Of a DNA stretch of 64,000 nt, positions 7,417 to 16,407 are shown in pieces. Made by a program: the position numbers and the translations under genes. Under the pieces are notes generated by a model that did no database searches, had not been told where the DNA came from, and was given only the letters and a program-made list of their open reading frames with translations. The stretch is from Paraburkholderia sp. PGU19 (GTDB lineage: Bacteria > Pseudomonadota > Gammaproteobacteria > Burkholderiales > Burkholderiaceae): contig NZ_AP023183.1 in the NCBI RefSeq assembly GCF_013426915.1, forward strand, positions 788,822 to 852,821. The letters run 5' to 3'. The stretch's first letter is position 1. The number at the start of each line of letters is the position of its first letter.

Positions 7417-9042
7417 ATGCGACCCGAAACGATAGGTAACCAGCTGAAGGGCATTGCCCTTGCTATCGGAACCACCATCGTTCTATTTCACTTGAGCGGC
7501 TGCGGCGGTAGCGGTAGCTCCATACAGGCGACAACGCCGCCACCTGCTGGATCGGGCGGACCGACCGTTGCCGAATTGACCACTAAGTGCGAGTCTCTGA
7601 GAGGACAAGTGATTGCCGGCGTGGCGGTGACTGCAACCAGCCGGGTGGGGCCGATCTCAGGCGTTAGCCCTGCAGGGATTTGCAAGGTTTCTGGTACGAG
7701 AGCGCCATTCCTCGACATTGAGGTTGACGTGCCCGACAACTGGTCGGGGAGGTATTTTCAGAACGGCGGTGGCGGTTTCGACGGAACGATCTACACCGCG
7801 TACACGTTTGACACATCCAATACCATTACCGCGATTAATCCAACCATCACAAAGTACGGTGCCGTCTACGCTGCTTCGAATGGTGGAAATCGGGCTGAGG
7901 TGCCGGCCGAGGCCGCACCTGCCGTTTGGCTGACTGGAACAACACAGGCTCACGCATCGATCACCGACTACGCATATCTGTCGATCGGGACAACAACAAC
8001 GTTCGCGAAAGCCGTTATTAACGCGTTCTACGGAAAAGCGCCAACGAAGTCGTACTTTAACGGATGCTCAAACGGTGGCCGTGAAGGCTATATTGCGGCT
8101 CAACGGTGGCCGGATCAATTTGACGGTATCGTGGCGGGGTGCGAAACCGAAGACATGGCCGGACAAACAGCGAAATGGCTTCAGATCGGTGGGACGGCTG
8201 GTACCGCTGCGGCGCTGACAGACGCCCAATACACAGCTTCCTATCAGGCTGCGGTAGCGGCATGCGACTCTTCAGACGGGCTTGCTGACGGCTATCTGAC
8301 GAATGCAGCAGCTTGCCACTTCAGTCCGGCGCTACTGCAATGTGGGTTGTCTACTGCCAACCCGCATCCCGCCCTCTGCCTGTCTGCGGCACAGGTGACC
8401 ACGTTGCAGAAGTATTTGTCGCCAATGGCGCTCTCCGACGGTACCGTCATCTATAGCGGATTCAATTGGTCAGACTACTCAGCGTTTGGAGGGGCCTTCG
8501 GGTCGCTTGGTGGTGTCTATGCGTTCCTGGCGACAGGCGACCAGTCGTGGCTCACACCAGCGAGGCAGGCCACCTTTAACCCCGACACCGATTACGGCAT
8601 TATCGGCTTGGGCCTGAAGCAGATCGGCATCGACAACGACGTGCAATCGATCGCACAGTTCGTTGCTTCCGGGAAGAAGCTGATCTCGTGGCACGACATT
8701 GGCGATAACCTGCTGTCGCCAAACGAGCACGAGAGAAATGACGCGAGGACGACTGCAATCGCTCAAACGATCGGATTGTCTGATCCGACGACTAATACCA
8801 GGCTTTTCCTGGTACCTTCGAACACGCATGGCGCAGGGCAAGACGTCACGCAGATTGATTGGCCGGGTGCAATTATCAAGTGGGTAGAACAGGGGGAGGC
8901 GCCCACGCAACTGACTTACACTTTCCGAACGAGCGCAACTGCTTCACGCAGTCTGCCTGTCTGCCTTTATCCCAAGGCACCGCATTACAATGGCAGCGGC
9001 GACATAACTTCCGCGACTAACTACACTTGCACATCAGCTTAA
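7417..9042 (+). CDS. Tannase/feruloyl-esterase family lipoprotein hydrolase
   Basis: 541 residues. The N-terminus (ATG 7417) has a hydrophobic signal with lipobox LSGC; Cys29 would be lipidated, so the enzyme is exported. The nucleophile motif is YFNGCSNGGREG with Ser218, as in the tannase family (alpha/beta hydrolases that split gallate or feruloyl esters and similar aryl esters). ISWHDIGDNLLSP near residue 425 and NTHGAGQD near residue 470 fit the acid/histidine region. It stands alone between a long upstream region and a terminator at 9086. The substrate cannot be told; plant phenolic esters or aromatic diesters are possible. Confidence 0.85.
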   Translation: MRPETIGNQLKGIALAIGTTIVLFHLSGCGGSGSSIQATTPPPAGSGGPTVAELTTKCESLRGQVIAGVAVTATSRVGPISGVSPAGICKVSGTRAPFLDIEVDVPDNWSGRYFQNGGGGFDGTIYTAYTFDTSNTITAINPTITKYGAVYAASNGGNRAEVPAEAAPAVWLTGTTQAHASITDYAYLSIGTTTTFAKAVINAFYGKAPTKSYFNGCSNGGREGYIAAQRWPDQFDGIVAGCETEDMAGQTAKWLQIGGTAGTAAALTDAQYTASYQAAVAACDSSDGLADGYLTNAAACHFSPALLQCGLSTANPHPALCLSAAQVTTLQKYLSPMALSDGTVIYSGFNWSDYSAFGGAFGSLGGVYAFLATGDQSWLTPARQATFNPDTDYGIIGLGLKQIGIDNDVQSIAQFVASGKKLISWHDIGDNLLSPNEHERNDARTTAIAQTIGLSDPTTNTRLFLVPSNTHGAGQDVTQIDWPGAIIKWVEQGEAPTQLTYTFRTSATASRSLPVCLYPKAPHYNGSGDITSATNYTCTSA

Positions 9043-9085
9043 CGCTTCAATAAGGTCAACTGGCAAGAACAGTTGCGCAAACATG

Positions 9086-9113
9086 GAAGGCCCGCGATCA
9101 GGGGCCTTCTTCT
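9086..9113 (+). terminator. Terminator after the tannase-family gene
   Basis: GAAGGCCC at 9086-9093 pairs with GGGCCTTC at 9102-9109, followed by a short T-rich run. It sits 43 bases after the stop. Confidence 0.7.
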
Positions 9114-9202
9114 CGTCTTTGTCGGCGCATTGGGTAGTCGACGCGAAGAGCATCATGTGAGAAAAAGGCCGACAATGCATTCGATCGAAAATGACGACGC
9201 TC

Positions 9203-9958
9203 TCAGTCTGGGGCCTTCCACGCGGAAAGCATTTCAAGGGCGTTGTCGTAGTTGCCGGTAGCCCGGGCAGTGCGGAAAAATCTGGCGCGTTCCACGATGA
9301 TTTCCTTCGGTGTGGGCTCTGCATGCAAAAGAGCGAGCGTCTCGTCAAGGAAATCTTCAAGGGGCATGGCCTGCTCGTCACTTTCCTGACCGAACAACGT
9401 GGTGCGCACACCTGGGGGCGCCAACTCAATCACCTGCACGGGAGTGTCGGCGAGCTGGACGCGCAGGCCTTCGGTGAACGCATGAACGGCTGCCTTGGTC
9501 GCGCTATAGGTCATCGCTATAGGGAAAGGAACAAACGCCAAAGAGGAACTGACATTGATGATGACGCTATCGGTTTTCCGGGCAAGTTGCGGCAAGAACG
9601 CATAGGTCATGCGAATGGTGCCCAGAAGGTTAATTGCGACCGACTCTTCCGCTGCTTTCAGTGAGTCCGGCTCCAAAACGTTTTCTCTCAACATGATGCC
9701 GGCGTTGTTGATCACGACATTCAGGTCCGGGTAACGCGCGGCTGCCAGTTCGCTCGCCTGGACGATGGACTTGGCGTCCGCCACGTCGAGTTCAATGGCC
9801 TCAATACCCGGATGGTCGGTTGTGATCTGCTCAAGCAGCGCCTTGCGTCGGCCTGCGACGATAACCTTATTGCCCGCCTGATGGAAACGCAACGCTAGAC
9901 CGAGCCCTATGCCCGCGGTGGATCCAGTGATGAGAATCGTATTGCCTGAGGTCTTCAT
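9203..9958 (-). CDS. Short-chain dehydrogenase/reductase
   Basis: 251 residues from ATG at 9958 (MKTSGNTILITGSTAGIG); an upstream ATG is rejected because GGAG precedes 9958. The Rossmann motif TGSTAGIG, NNAG, the catalytic serine in INVSSS and YSATK (Tyr and Lys) are present. The sequence resembles the DltE-like group of classical SDRs. It is divergent from a TetR regulator with two palindromes in the shared 107-base gap, so it is likely the regulator's target. Substrate unknown. Confidence 0.85.
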   Translation of the reverse strand: MKTSGNTILITGSTAGIGLGLALRFHQAGNKVIVAGRRKALLEQITTDHPGIEAIELDVADAKSIVQASELAAARYPDLNVVINNAGIMLRENVLEPDSLKAAEESVAINLLGTIRMTYAFLPQLARKTDSVIINVSSSLAFVPFPIAMTYSATKAAVHAFTEGLRVQLADTPVQVIELAPPGVRTTLFGQESDEQAMPLEDFLDETLALLHAEPTPKEIIVERARFFRTARATGNYDNALEMLSAWKAPD

Positions 9959-9994
9959 GTGTTTCTCCAGCTCGATGAGAGGGTAGAATGCCAA

Positions 9995-10039
9995 GCGGAC
10001 AGTTGTCCGCTAAGGCGAAGAATACCGGACAACTGTCCG
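9995..10039. promoter_or_regulatory. Twin palindromic operators between SDR and TetR genes
   Basis: GCGGACAGTTGTCCGC at 9995-10010 and CGGACAACTGTCCG at 10026-10039 are two palindromes sharing GGACA and TGTCC arms, with starts 31 bases apart, roughly three helical turns. They lie in the divergent promoter region and are the best candidate sites for the TetR protein encoded at 10066. Confidence 0.7.
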
Positions 10040-10065
10040 TTTGGCAAAACTTCTCGGGAGGAGAA

Positions 10066-10662
10066 ATGGCACAGCCACAAAAGAGCGACCGCCCCGCACG
10101 CGCTGACGCGCTGCAAAATCGCGAACGCATCCTGGCGGTTGCACTTGCTGAACTGACCGTTTCCGCAGACGTGCCGCTGAGCGCGATCGCCAGGAAGGCT
10201 GGCGTGGGGCAAGGAACTTTTTATCGTCACTTCCCGACGCGGGAGACATTGGTGATGGAGGTCTATCGCTACGAGATGTTGCAGGTCGCAAAGTTCGCAG
10301 AGCACCTGCTTCAGACGCGCCCGCCTGTCCAGGCGTTGCGGGAGTGGATGAATCGCCTTGCCGAATATTCCATGACCAAAGCTGGCCTGGCCAATGCAAT
10401 GCGCGAGGTGTCGTTCATGCGGGACTGTGCCGGAAAAGCGGGCTATGCCCCCATAGTCGCTGCGGCCCAATTGCTGCTCGCGGCAAATGAGAAAGCTGGA
10501 ACCATTCGCGCCGGCGTGACGACTGATGACTTCTTCCTGGCAACTGCTGGTATTTGGCAGATCAATTTCAAGGAAGAGTGGCGCCCCCGACTTGCGTGGC
10601 TGATCGACTTCGTTATGGCGGGGCTACGCGCGGGCGCGCCGCTAGAGCCTGATTCTCAGTAG
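10066..10662 (+). CDS. TetR-family repressor
   Basis: 198 residues from ATG 10066, chosen because GGGAGGAG lies just ahead; the longer frame from 9988 runs through the operators. The helix-turn-helix reads VPLSAIARKAGVGQGTFYRHFPTRETL, followed by the ligand-binding domain. Its gene is divergent from the SDR at 9203-9958 and probably controls both through the twin palindromes. Its 3' end overlaps the HxlR gene on the other strand by seven bases. Confidence 0.88.
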   Translation: MAQPQKSDRPARADALQNRERILAVALAELTVSADVPLSAIARKAGVGQGTFYRHFPTRETLVMEVYRYEMLQVAKFAEHLLQTRPPVQALREWMNRLAEYSMTKAGLANAMREVSFMRDCAGKAGYAPIVAAAQLLLAANEKAGTIRAGVTTDDFFLATAGIWQINFKEEWRPRLAWLIDFVMAGLRAGAPLEPDSQ

Positions 10663-11036
10663 GCGTTACGTTCGGCACGCTTGCGCCTCATCTCAGCCCA
10701 CTCGATTAAAGCCTGCATGGACGGCCCAAGCGCGTATCCCATCTCGCAAAGTTCGTACTCTACCTTCGGCGGTACTTGTGGGTATACCGTTCGCCGCACG
10801 ATACCGTCTTTCTCCAACTGCTTGAGCTGCTGAATCAGCATTTTCTGGTTGATGCCGTCAATCAGCTTCTCCAGATCGGAGAATCGAAGCGGGCCTTTTG
10901 CGGCAAACAGTTGGCAAATGATGACGATCTTCCACTTGCCCTCCAGAACCCGGAGGGCCTCCGTCGTCGCCTCCGCCCATTCCAATCGCTTTTGGGGATC
11001 CTCGCAGTTCCATTCGCGCTCTTGAGACACAAACAC
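10656..11036 (-). CDS. HxlR-family winged-helix regulator
   Basis: 126 residues. LEGKWKIVIICQLFAAKGPLRF, then the ISQKMLIQQL-type helix (INQKMLIQQLKQLEKDG) and RTVYPQVPPKVEYELCEMGYAL are the HxlR/MarR-like winged helix signature. The single Cys near the start (NCEDP) is typical of redox- or electrophile-sensing members. It is divergent from the F420_oxidored-fold gene at 11128 and likely regulates it. Confidence 0.9.
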   Translation of the reverse strand: MFVSQEREWNCEDPQKRLEWAEATTEALRVLEGKWKIVIICQLFAAKGPLRFSDLEKLIDGINQKMLIQQLKQLEKDGIVRRTVYPQVPPKVEYELCEMGYALGPSMQALIEWAEMRRKRAERNAY

Positions 11037-11127
11037 CTCGGTATGCTACTTACTTTTTAGTGGGTACTTAACATTATCACAGAAGCCAGCTAGAGTAGGC
11101 GTATTGTGCAACACCGAGGATACAGCT

Positions 11128-11889
11128 ATGAAAATCGGGATCATCGGAACAGGGAACATTGGCGCTTCCCTGGCCCGGAAGTTAAGCGCAGCAGGCCATG
11201 AAGTCCGCGTCGCGAACTCTCGCGGCGTGGATGGTGTCCGAGAATTCGCCGACGAGATCGGCGCGCAAGCCGTGGACGTGCGCGGCGCGGTCGATGGTGC
11301 CGAAGTCATCATTCTTTCGATCCCGTTGCCCGCCGTGCAGGCGCTTCCCGCGGACCTGTTCGATTCGGTAGCGGCTGACGCCATCGTCATCGACACCGGC
11401 AACTACTATCCTGATATGCGCGACCCGCACATTCCAGAGATCGACGAAGGAATGCCCGAAAGCGTGTGGGTGTCACGGCAGATCGAGCGCCCTGTCATCA
11501 AGGCATTCAACAACGTGCTGGCATACACGCTCGCAGAGCTGGGCCAGCCGGAGGAGACGCCTGGCCGCCTCGCCGTCGCTGTGGCGGGGGATGACCTGCG
11601 CTCCAAGGGAATCGTGATGGAGCTTGTGAATCAGATGGGCTTCGATCCGGTCGATGCGGGCTCGCTCGCAGAATCCTGGCGCCAGCAGCCATCAACCCCC
11701 GCGTATTGCTGCGACTACGATGCGGATGCCACGCGCAAAGCGCTGGCTGCGGCGGCTCCTGGGATTGCGCCCAGGATACGCGACCGGTTGCCGGAGGTTT
11801 TCGCCGGCCTCGGCCCCAGTCCCACCCACGCCGATATTGTCGCTGCAAACCGTGCAACCAACATCGTTGTAGGCAAACAGGCGTCCTGA
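11128..11889 (+). CDS. NADPH-dependent F420 reductase-fold oxidoreductase
   Basis: 253 residues from ATG 11128 (MKIGIIGTGNIGASLARKL), preceded by GAGGA. The Rossmann motif GTGNIG and the residues after it (ANSRG) favour NADP. The family (F420_oxidored) includes true F420:NADP oxidoreductases but also many proteins in bacteria without F420, so cofactor use is open. It differs clearly from the shorter F420:NADP oxidoreductase next to the cof genes at 61784. Divergent from an HxlR regulator, which suggests a stress-response role. Confidence 0.75.
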   Translation: MKIGIIGTGNIGASLARKLSAAGHEVRVANSRGVDGVREFADEIGAQAVDVRGAVDGAEVIILSIPLPAVQALPADLFDSVAADAIVIDTGNYYPDMRDPHIPEIDEGMPESVWVSRQIERPVIKAFNNVLAYTLAELGQPEETPGRLAVAVAGDDLRSKGIVMELVNQMGFDPVDAGSLAESWRQQPSTPAYCCDYDADATRKALAAAAPGIAPRIRDRLPEVFAGLGPSPTHADIVAANRATNIVVGKQAS

Positions 11890-12556
11890 GCGGGCTATTG
11901 GCATAGAGCACATATTGGGGAGGGGCCGTGGAAACACGGCGAGCAAAAAGATCGCCGGCGTGCATGTCGCGAATGACTACGGTTTGCAGCCCGTGGACGG
12001 CTTATGTGTTCGCTGCGGAACGCCCACGCATCCTGAAATCGAGCGTGGCGCGATCGAGACGATCGATAGGTGCAGCATCGTAGCCAGATGGATAAGTGCT
12101 TTGGTTTGCATGAATCGGCGTCACGCGACGAACGACGGGATCTCATCGTAACGATAACGCAAGGTACCTGGGCGCCCGAGCGGAATCGCCGCTTTCGGGA
12201 ATATCGAGGGACCGTTATGCGTCGGGAGTGCGCGTCGGCGACCGGCTGCTTTCAGGAAGCGGAACACCAATGACCGTACATGGACGCCCCCGGTTTTGCT
12301 AGGCTTTCAGTACGCGATGACTTGAAGGTAGATTGCAACCGTACATTCGGACTTTCGCTGCGGCTGCGCCGCTGTCCCTGATGGGTTTCGCTGGTCGGTT
12401 CCCCGTCGCTTTGACGCACTCGAAGGTGCTCGGTCACTGTCGGGCTTTGCCAACCACGGTCTAACCTTTACTGCCATCACTTCATGATTGCCTAAGCAAT
12501 CGGAGAGATCTTCTGCTTGCCCTTTGTGTGTTGCGTGCAGCTAACAGCCGGGCTGA
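11890..12556. other. Intergenic stretch without recognised gene
   Basis: No frame carries a recognisable motif. A small hairpin GATTGC-CTAA-GCAATC is at 12486-12501. The right part borders an IS110-type remnant, so some of this may be decayed mobile DNA. Confidence 0.35.
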
Positions 12557-12688
12557 CTAGGCGGCCGCGCTAGCGGGTATGTAGTCAGCCCGGAATTCCC
12601 TATCGTGGGCCCACAGCGCCCCGACAGTTCGGGCAATCTTGTTGGCCAGCGCAACGGCCGCTACGTTGTGAGCGTCGCTGTATCAGCT
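12557..12688 (-). pseudogene. IS110/IS1111-type transposase, C-terminal remnant
   Basis: Read on the minus strand the end is HNVAAVALANKIARTVGALW, then AHDREFRADYIPASAAA and a TAG stop (12557-12559). This is the usual C-terminus of IS110-family transposases. The rest of the gene is missing, cut where the IS66 remnant begins at about 12689. A 12-bp inverted repeat (12548-12559 with 12582-12593) overlaps the stop codon. Confidence 0.7.
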
Positions 12689-12767
12689 GTAACTGTCAGC
12701 GCATCCCGTCTTGAATGCACGTGAGCGCGGTGCGAAGGTGATGCCATCGTAACGACGGAGCAATGCG

Positions 12768-13181
12768 ATGGACGACGCAACGGGAGAGGCCGTACCGACG
12801 GGCGCGCGACGCCCCCGGTAAGGCGAAGCATTCTGGCGCGAGATGGTCATCGCGTGGACCACAAGCGGACTGGGCCTTCGACGTTTCTGTCGTGAGCAGG
12901 GGCTCGCCGTCAGTACCTTCGGCCTGTGGCGCAAGAAGCTCTCGAGCGAGCCACGTGCAGAGCCGCACCCTCTCGCGGTCACACCAGACGCGGCATTTAT
13001 CGTTTCCCATCCGGACGCCGCACCAGCCACTCCTGCTCCACCGTCGACGGCGGACGCTTTGTCGCCTTCGCGTGACCGGGTGACGTTGTCGCTCGCCGGT
13101 GTTCGCATCGAGCTGACCGGTGCTCATGCCGAGCGCATCGTGCGTTTCGTGCTCGGACAGCTCGGCGGTAGCCGGTGCTGA
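12768..13181 (+). pseudogene. IS66-family TnpA with premature stop
   Basis: ATG 12768 opens MDDATGEAVPTGARRPR, then a TAA at 12819-12821 breaks the frame; the same frame resumes with GEAFWREMVIAWTTSGLG and continues to the stop at 13181. The helix-turn-helix region FCREQGLAVSTFGLWRKKL is typical of IS66 TnpA (OrfA). One nonsense change therefore inactivates the gene. TnpB follows with a small overlap. Confidence 0.75.
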
Positions 13182-13381
13182 TCGCGGCCGATGTCCGTGC
13201 GTATATCTGCCGTGAGCCGGTCGACATGCGCAAATCCATCGACGGCCTGTCGTATCTGGTCGAACCACTGCTTGCCCAGAACCCTGTCTCCGGCAATCTG
13301 TTCGTGTTTGTCGGCCGGGACCGCTCGAAAGTCAAATGCCGATACTGGGATCGCACCGGCTTCGCGCTCTGGTACAACTAG
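13175..13381 (+). pseudogene. IS66-family TnpB, truncated
   Basis: MLIAADVRAYICREPVDMRK, then KSIDGLSYLV and SGNLFVFVGRDRSKVKCRYWD are diagnostic of IS66 TnpB. It ends after 68 residues (FALWYN then stop) against about 115 in intact TnpB. The break coincides with the start of the serine-recombinase remnant, so that DNA joined here by insertion or deletion. TnpC is absent. Confidence 0.8.
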
Positions 13382-13412
13382 CTGGATTCATACTGCAACT
13401 CCTTTTCTTGGA

Positions 13413-15185
13413 TCAGAGTGTTTTGGATGCTGCACTCGCTCGCGCCGCTGTCGCGCGGTCAGTGAGTCGATCCCATCTGCTGCTGTGCTTCACAGGCAGG
13501 TGGGAATCCGGGACTTCATAGAGGAACGCATAATCGTTGTAGGCGTGTCGTTTGACAAGGCCGTATTCGACCCACCTGGTGAGTGTTGCTTCGTGGATGC
13601 CGAGTCGAGCTGCAGCCTCGAGTTTTGTGAGCATGCCGCGGTCGCGCAGTCTGTCGCGGCGGGATCGAAGTCCGTATCGCTGTGCGATGTATGAGACGCG
13701 CAGCGCGTCGAACCGAATGTTCGCCTTACCTGGACGGACACAACCGCCGGGACGGATGCCCCGATCATTAAGGAGCTGCGCAATCTGAGAGCATGTATGG
13801 TCATCGAGAAGCTTGTCGATGAGCTCGAGGACCTCTGGCTGGGTTTTGACCTGTTGTGCAGATGTTTTGGGATTCTGCGCCGTGAGGGTTTCAGTCTTGC
13901 CGGCCTTGAAGCGAACGTGAATCTTCGTTGTCCATTCGCCTGGAAGTTTGAGCAGTGTGACGTCCTCGACGATGTAGGCTAGCAGCCGCTTTCGCTCTCG
14001 ATTCGCCAGCGATGGATCGCGCCAAAGAGTTTTGAAGTCCGCTGTCATTGCGATGAGCCGGTCGCGGATAGCGTCGTCGAGTATGAGACGCTCCTGCTGC
14101 TGGCTACGCTCCCTTTGTTCTCTCGCGTCGGCCAATATGCGCAGCTTGTCGTTCCATTCTTGCTCGAGTGTGTCGGCGACCAGTCGGTTACTTGGGTCGA
14201 CCAGCATGAATCGCCGTTGCGCAAGATCTGCATCGAACTGGGCGCGTTCGATAGCGCGCAAGCGTAATCGGTCGGCTTCATCGTGACGCGCTTCGATTTC
14301 CCTGCGTATCTCCCATGCCAAATCAACGGCAGCCGGAGTCATCGACGCGACGACCAGTGCACCAACGGCTTCATCGATCGGTGCTCCGGCGATCGACTGG
14401 CAGGTTGGTTCTCCATGAGCACCTTGTGCCCGGTCGCAGACATACCAGGCTTCCTGTCGTCCGCGTCGCGTAGCGTATCGGAGCCGGAGGTGCCGGCCAC
14501 AACGTCCGCAGACGGCGCGGCCCTGCATTAGAGCAGCTCCCTCGCGAGGTGGCGACGATCGCGCAACTTTGTACCCACGACCATTCGTCTCCAGAACCGT
14601 AAGGTTCTGCTGGAACTGCTCCCACGTAATGTAACCAGGATGGGCGTCCGGGATACAGGCAAGCCAGTCATTGCGATCACGCTTTCTCGGCACTTTCCGC
14701 CCGTCTGCAAGTTTGCGATAGTGCCTCCGGCCGTAGGCGTAAGCGCCTGCGTAGCGCGGATTGTTCAACATGCGAAGTGCCGTCGACGCAGTGAGGTGCT
14801 GGAAGACCAGGAACTTCGCGTTGCGCATACGGGATGGAAACAGGAGGCCTTCCTTCTTGAAGACCTTGACAGTCTGGCTGGCAGAGCCGACTCGCAAGAA
14901 CGTCTCAAAGAAGTATGTGATGGTCTCTCTGACCTGGGAATCTGGGTCAAGCACTACGTTACCAAGGTCGTCATATACGAAGCCGGTCGGTAGCAGGCAC
15001 CGATACTCGCCTCGATTCACCTTGTTCAGAATTCCACCTCGGAGTCGCGCTTTGAGAACATGGAGTTCGGCTTCACTCATTGTTCCCTTGAGCCCAAGTA
15101 GGAGCCGATCATTGAAGCTTGCTGGCTCGTACGAGCACACACCTTGGTACCCCTGTTCAACTGCTAACTGGGCGGCCGGAACAGG
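13413..15185 (-). pseudogene. Large serine recombinase, N-terminal catalytic domain missing
   Basis: The frame is open to about 15185, with GTG 15140 as first start codon. It begins in the tail of the resolvase domain (SFNDRLLLGLKGTMSEAELH) and continues with the recombinase domain (NNPRYAGAYAYGRRHYRK), a zinc ribbon (CGRCGRHLRL to YVCDRAQG) and a long coiled-coil region with a C-terminal helix-turn-helix. The first part with the catalytic serine is absent. A matching N-terminus (24 codons) lies at 15520 on the other strand, so the gene looks scrambled. It cannot be an active recombinase as it stands. Confidence 0.75.
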
Positions 15186-15523
15186 TTACTGTCACTGATC
15201 CCACCCATCCGCTGTATGGCCGTACTTTTACTGTAGTGGCGCCAGCGAGCACGGTCGGCGCATCGGGTCAAGTCACCGTCGCTTATCGCGACGATATCCT
15301 GTTAAAGATTCCGGTGGTGGCGACATCCCTCCATCCGGCGTCTCCACGTCTGCCATCGAGCAAACTATCGGCCGATAGTGTCCGGGAACTGGTTCGCATA
15401 GCGAGAGAATTCGGATCGTCAAAAAAGCAAAAATCCACCTGGAATTTAAATAAGGAGTACTTAATAATAGAGAGGAATCACGATTCGCAAAATCCGGTTG
15501 ATGCCCCGAGGGACAAGCCATGA
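15173..15523 (+). pseudogene. DUF5372-like companion of the serine recombinase, 5'-truncated
   Basis: From about 15173 the frame reads EQVTVTDPTHPLYGRTFTVV, then YRDDILLKIPVVATSLHPAS. I recall such proteins (DUF5372-like) encoded just ahead of y4bA-type serine recombinases. The codons before 15173 match nothing, so the true start is lost at the junction with the recombinase body. The stop (15521-15523) overlaps the ATG of the recombinase N-terminal remnant by four bases, as expected for that pair. Confidence 0.5.
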
Positions 15524-15594
15524 CATCGGAACTCGTGACAGCCCGACATCTGTGCCGCAAGGCGATGATCTATATCCGGCATAATTCCGTGTAA
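15520..15594 (+). pseudogene. Serine recombinase N-terminal stub
   Basis: ATG 15520 opens MTSELVTARHLCRKAMIYIR then HNSV and a TAA. This is the normal beginning of y4bA-like serine recombinases, up to just before the catalytic serine. It ends after 24 codons. The body of such a protein lies 335 bases upstream on the opposite strand. Confidence 0.55.
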
Positions 15595-15909
15595 AAAAAT
15601 ATGGCCGAGTAGTTTCATCTTCGTCGCAAATGGTAACGTTTTCGTTCCATGGTGGTCGGCATTATCCTGACTCCTCTCAAGGTAATCTCGATTGGGAGGA
15701 ACTCATCATGGAGCCGTCATACACTCGCTCGTGGTCGTTGAGGTGTGTGCTAGAAGGGCCGCTCGCGCCCTATATCAGTTCCTTTACCAAATCGCTGGAC
15801 GACCAAGGATTTGCTCCAGAGTCGAGCCGTGGGCAAACCCGATCCCCCGGCGTCACACTAGTTGTCGCCTCTGAATTTTCATCATTTGAAGAGAACTCAG
15901 AGGTGCAGG

Positions 15910-16407
15910 TTGAAGACGAAACAGACGTATTCTGTAGAATTCAGAGAGCAGGCGCTGGCGAAGGCCCTGCAACGCGGCAACCGCTCCGTAGGAGCGGTTG
16001 CCGCGGAACTGAACATGAATGTATTAACCTTGAGGAAGTGGATCCGGGTGTCTAACGCCGCAAGCCGCAATCCGGGCCCTAGCGATGCACGGCGCCCACA
16101 AGACTGGTCTCTGGAAGAGCGCCTGCTGGCCTTGCAACAGAGCCATGGACTGGATGAGGAAGCACTGAACGCGTGGTGTCGCGAACGGGGCCTGTTTGTC
16201 CATCATCTGACCCAGTGGCGTGCGCAGTTCTGCTCTGGCGACACCGTGAGCCCACGCGCCAACGCGCCGGAAGTGCGCGATCTCAAACAGGCCAATGCGC
16301 AATTGCAGCGCGAGCTCAAGCGTAAGGACCGTGCGCTGGCGGAAGCGGCTGCGTTGCTGGTGCTCTCAAAAAAGTATCAGGCGCTGTTCGGGGACGAGGA
16401 CGAATGA
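15910..16407 (+). CDS. IS3-family transposase OrfA
   Basis: The frame is open from the IS end; the TTG at 15910 (LKTKQTYSVEFREQALAKAL) is the likely start, preceded by GAGGTGCAGG. The N-terminal helix-turn-helix (GNRSVGAVAAELNMNVLTLRK) binds the ends, and the C-terminal ANAQLQRELKRKDRALAEAA is a coiled coil. The stop overlaps the orfB start by four bases (ATGA), which allows coupling or a frameshifted OrfAB fusion. The protein is long for an OrfA because of an inserted middle segment. Confidence 0.82.
   Translation: MKTKQTYSVEFREQALAKALQRGNRSVGAVAAELNMNVLTLRKWIRVSNAASRNPGPSDARRPQDWSLEERLLALQQSHGLDEEALNAWCRERGLFVHHLTQWRAQFCSGDTVSPRANAPEVRDLKQANAQLQRELKRKDRALAEAAALLVLSKKYQALFGDEDE

Noticed and set aside
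11128..11889. A second dedicated F420:NADP oxidoreductase
   Set aside because: The fold is right, but the family is widespread in bacteria without F420 and the gene lies far from the cof operon with its own HxlR regulator, so a firm F420 role is not claimed.
12548..12593. 12-bp inverted repeat as a terminator
   Set aside because: The arms are 22 bases apart with no T-run; they overlap the IS110 remnant and are more likely part of that element.
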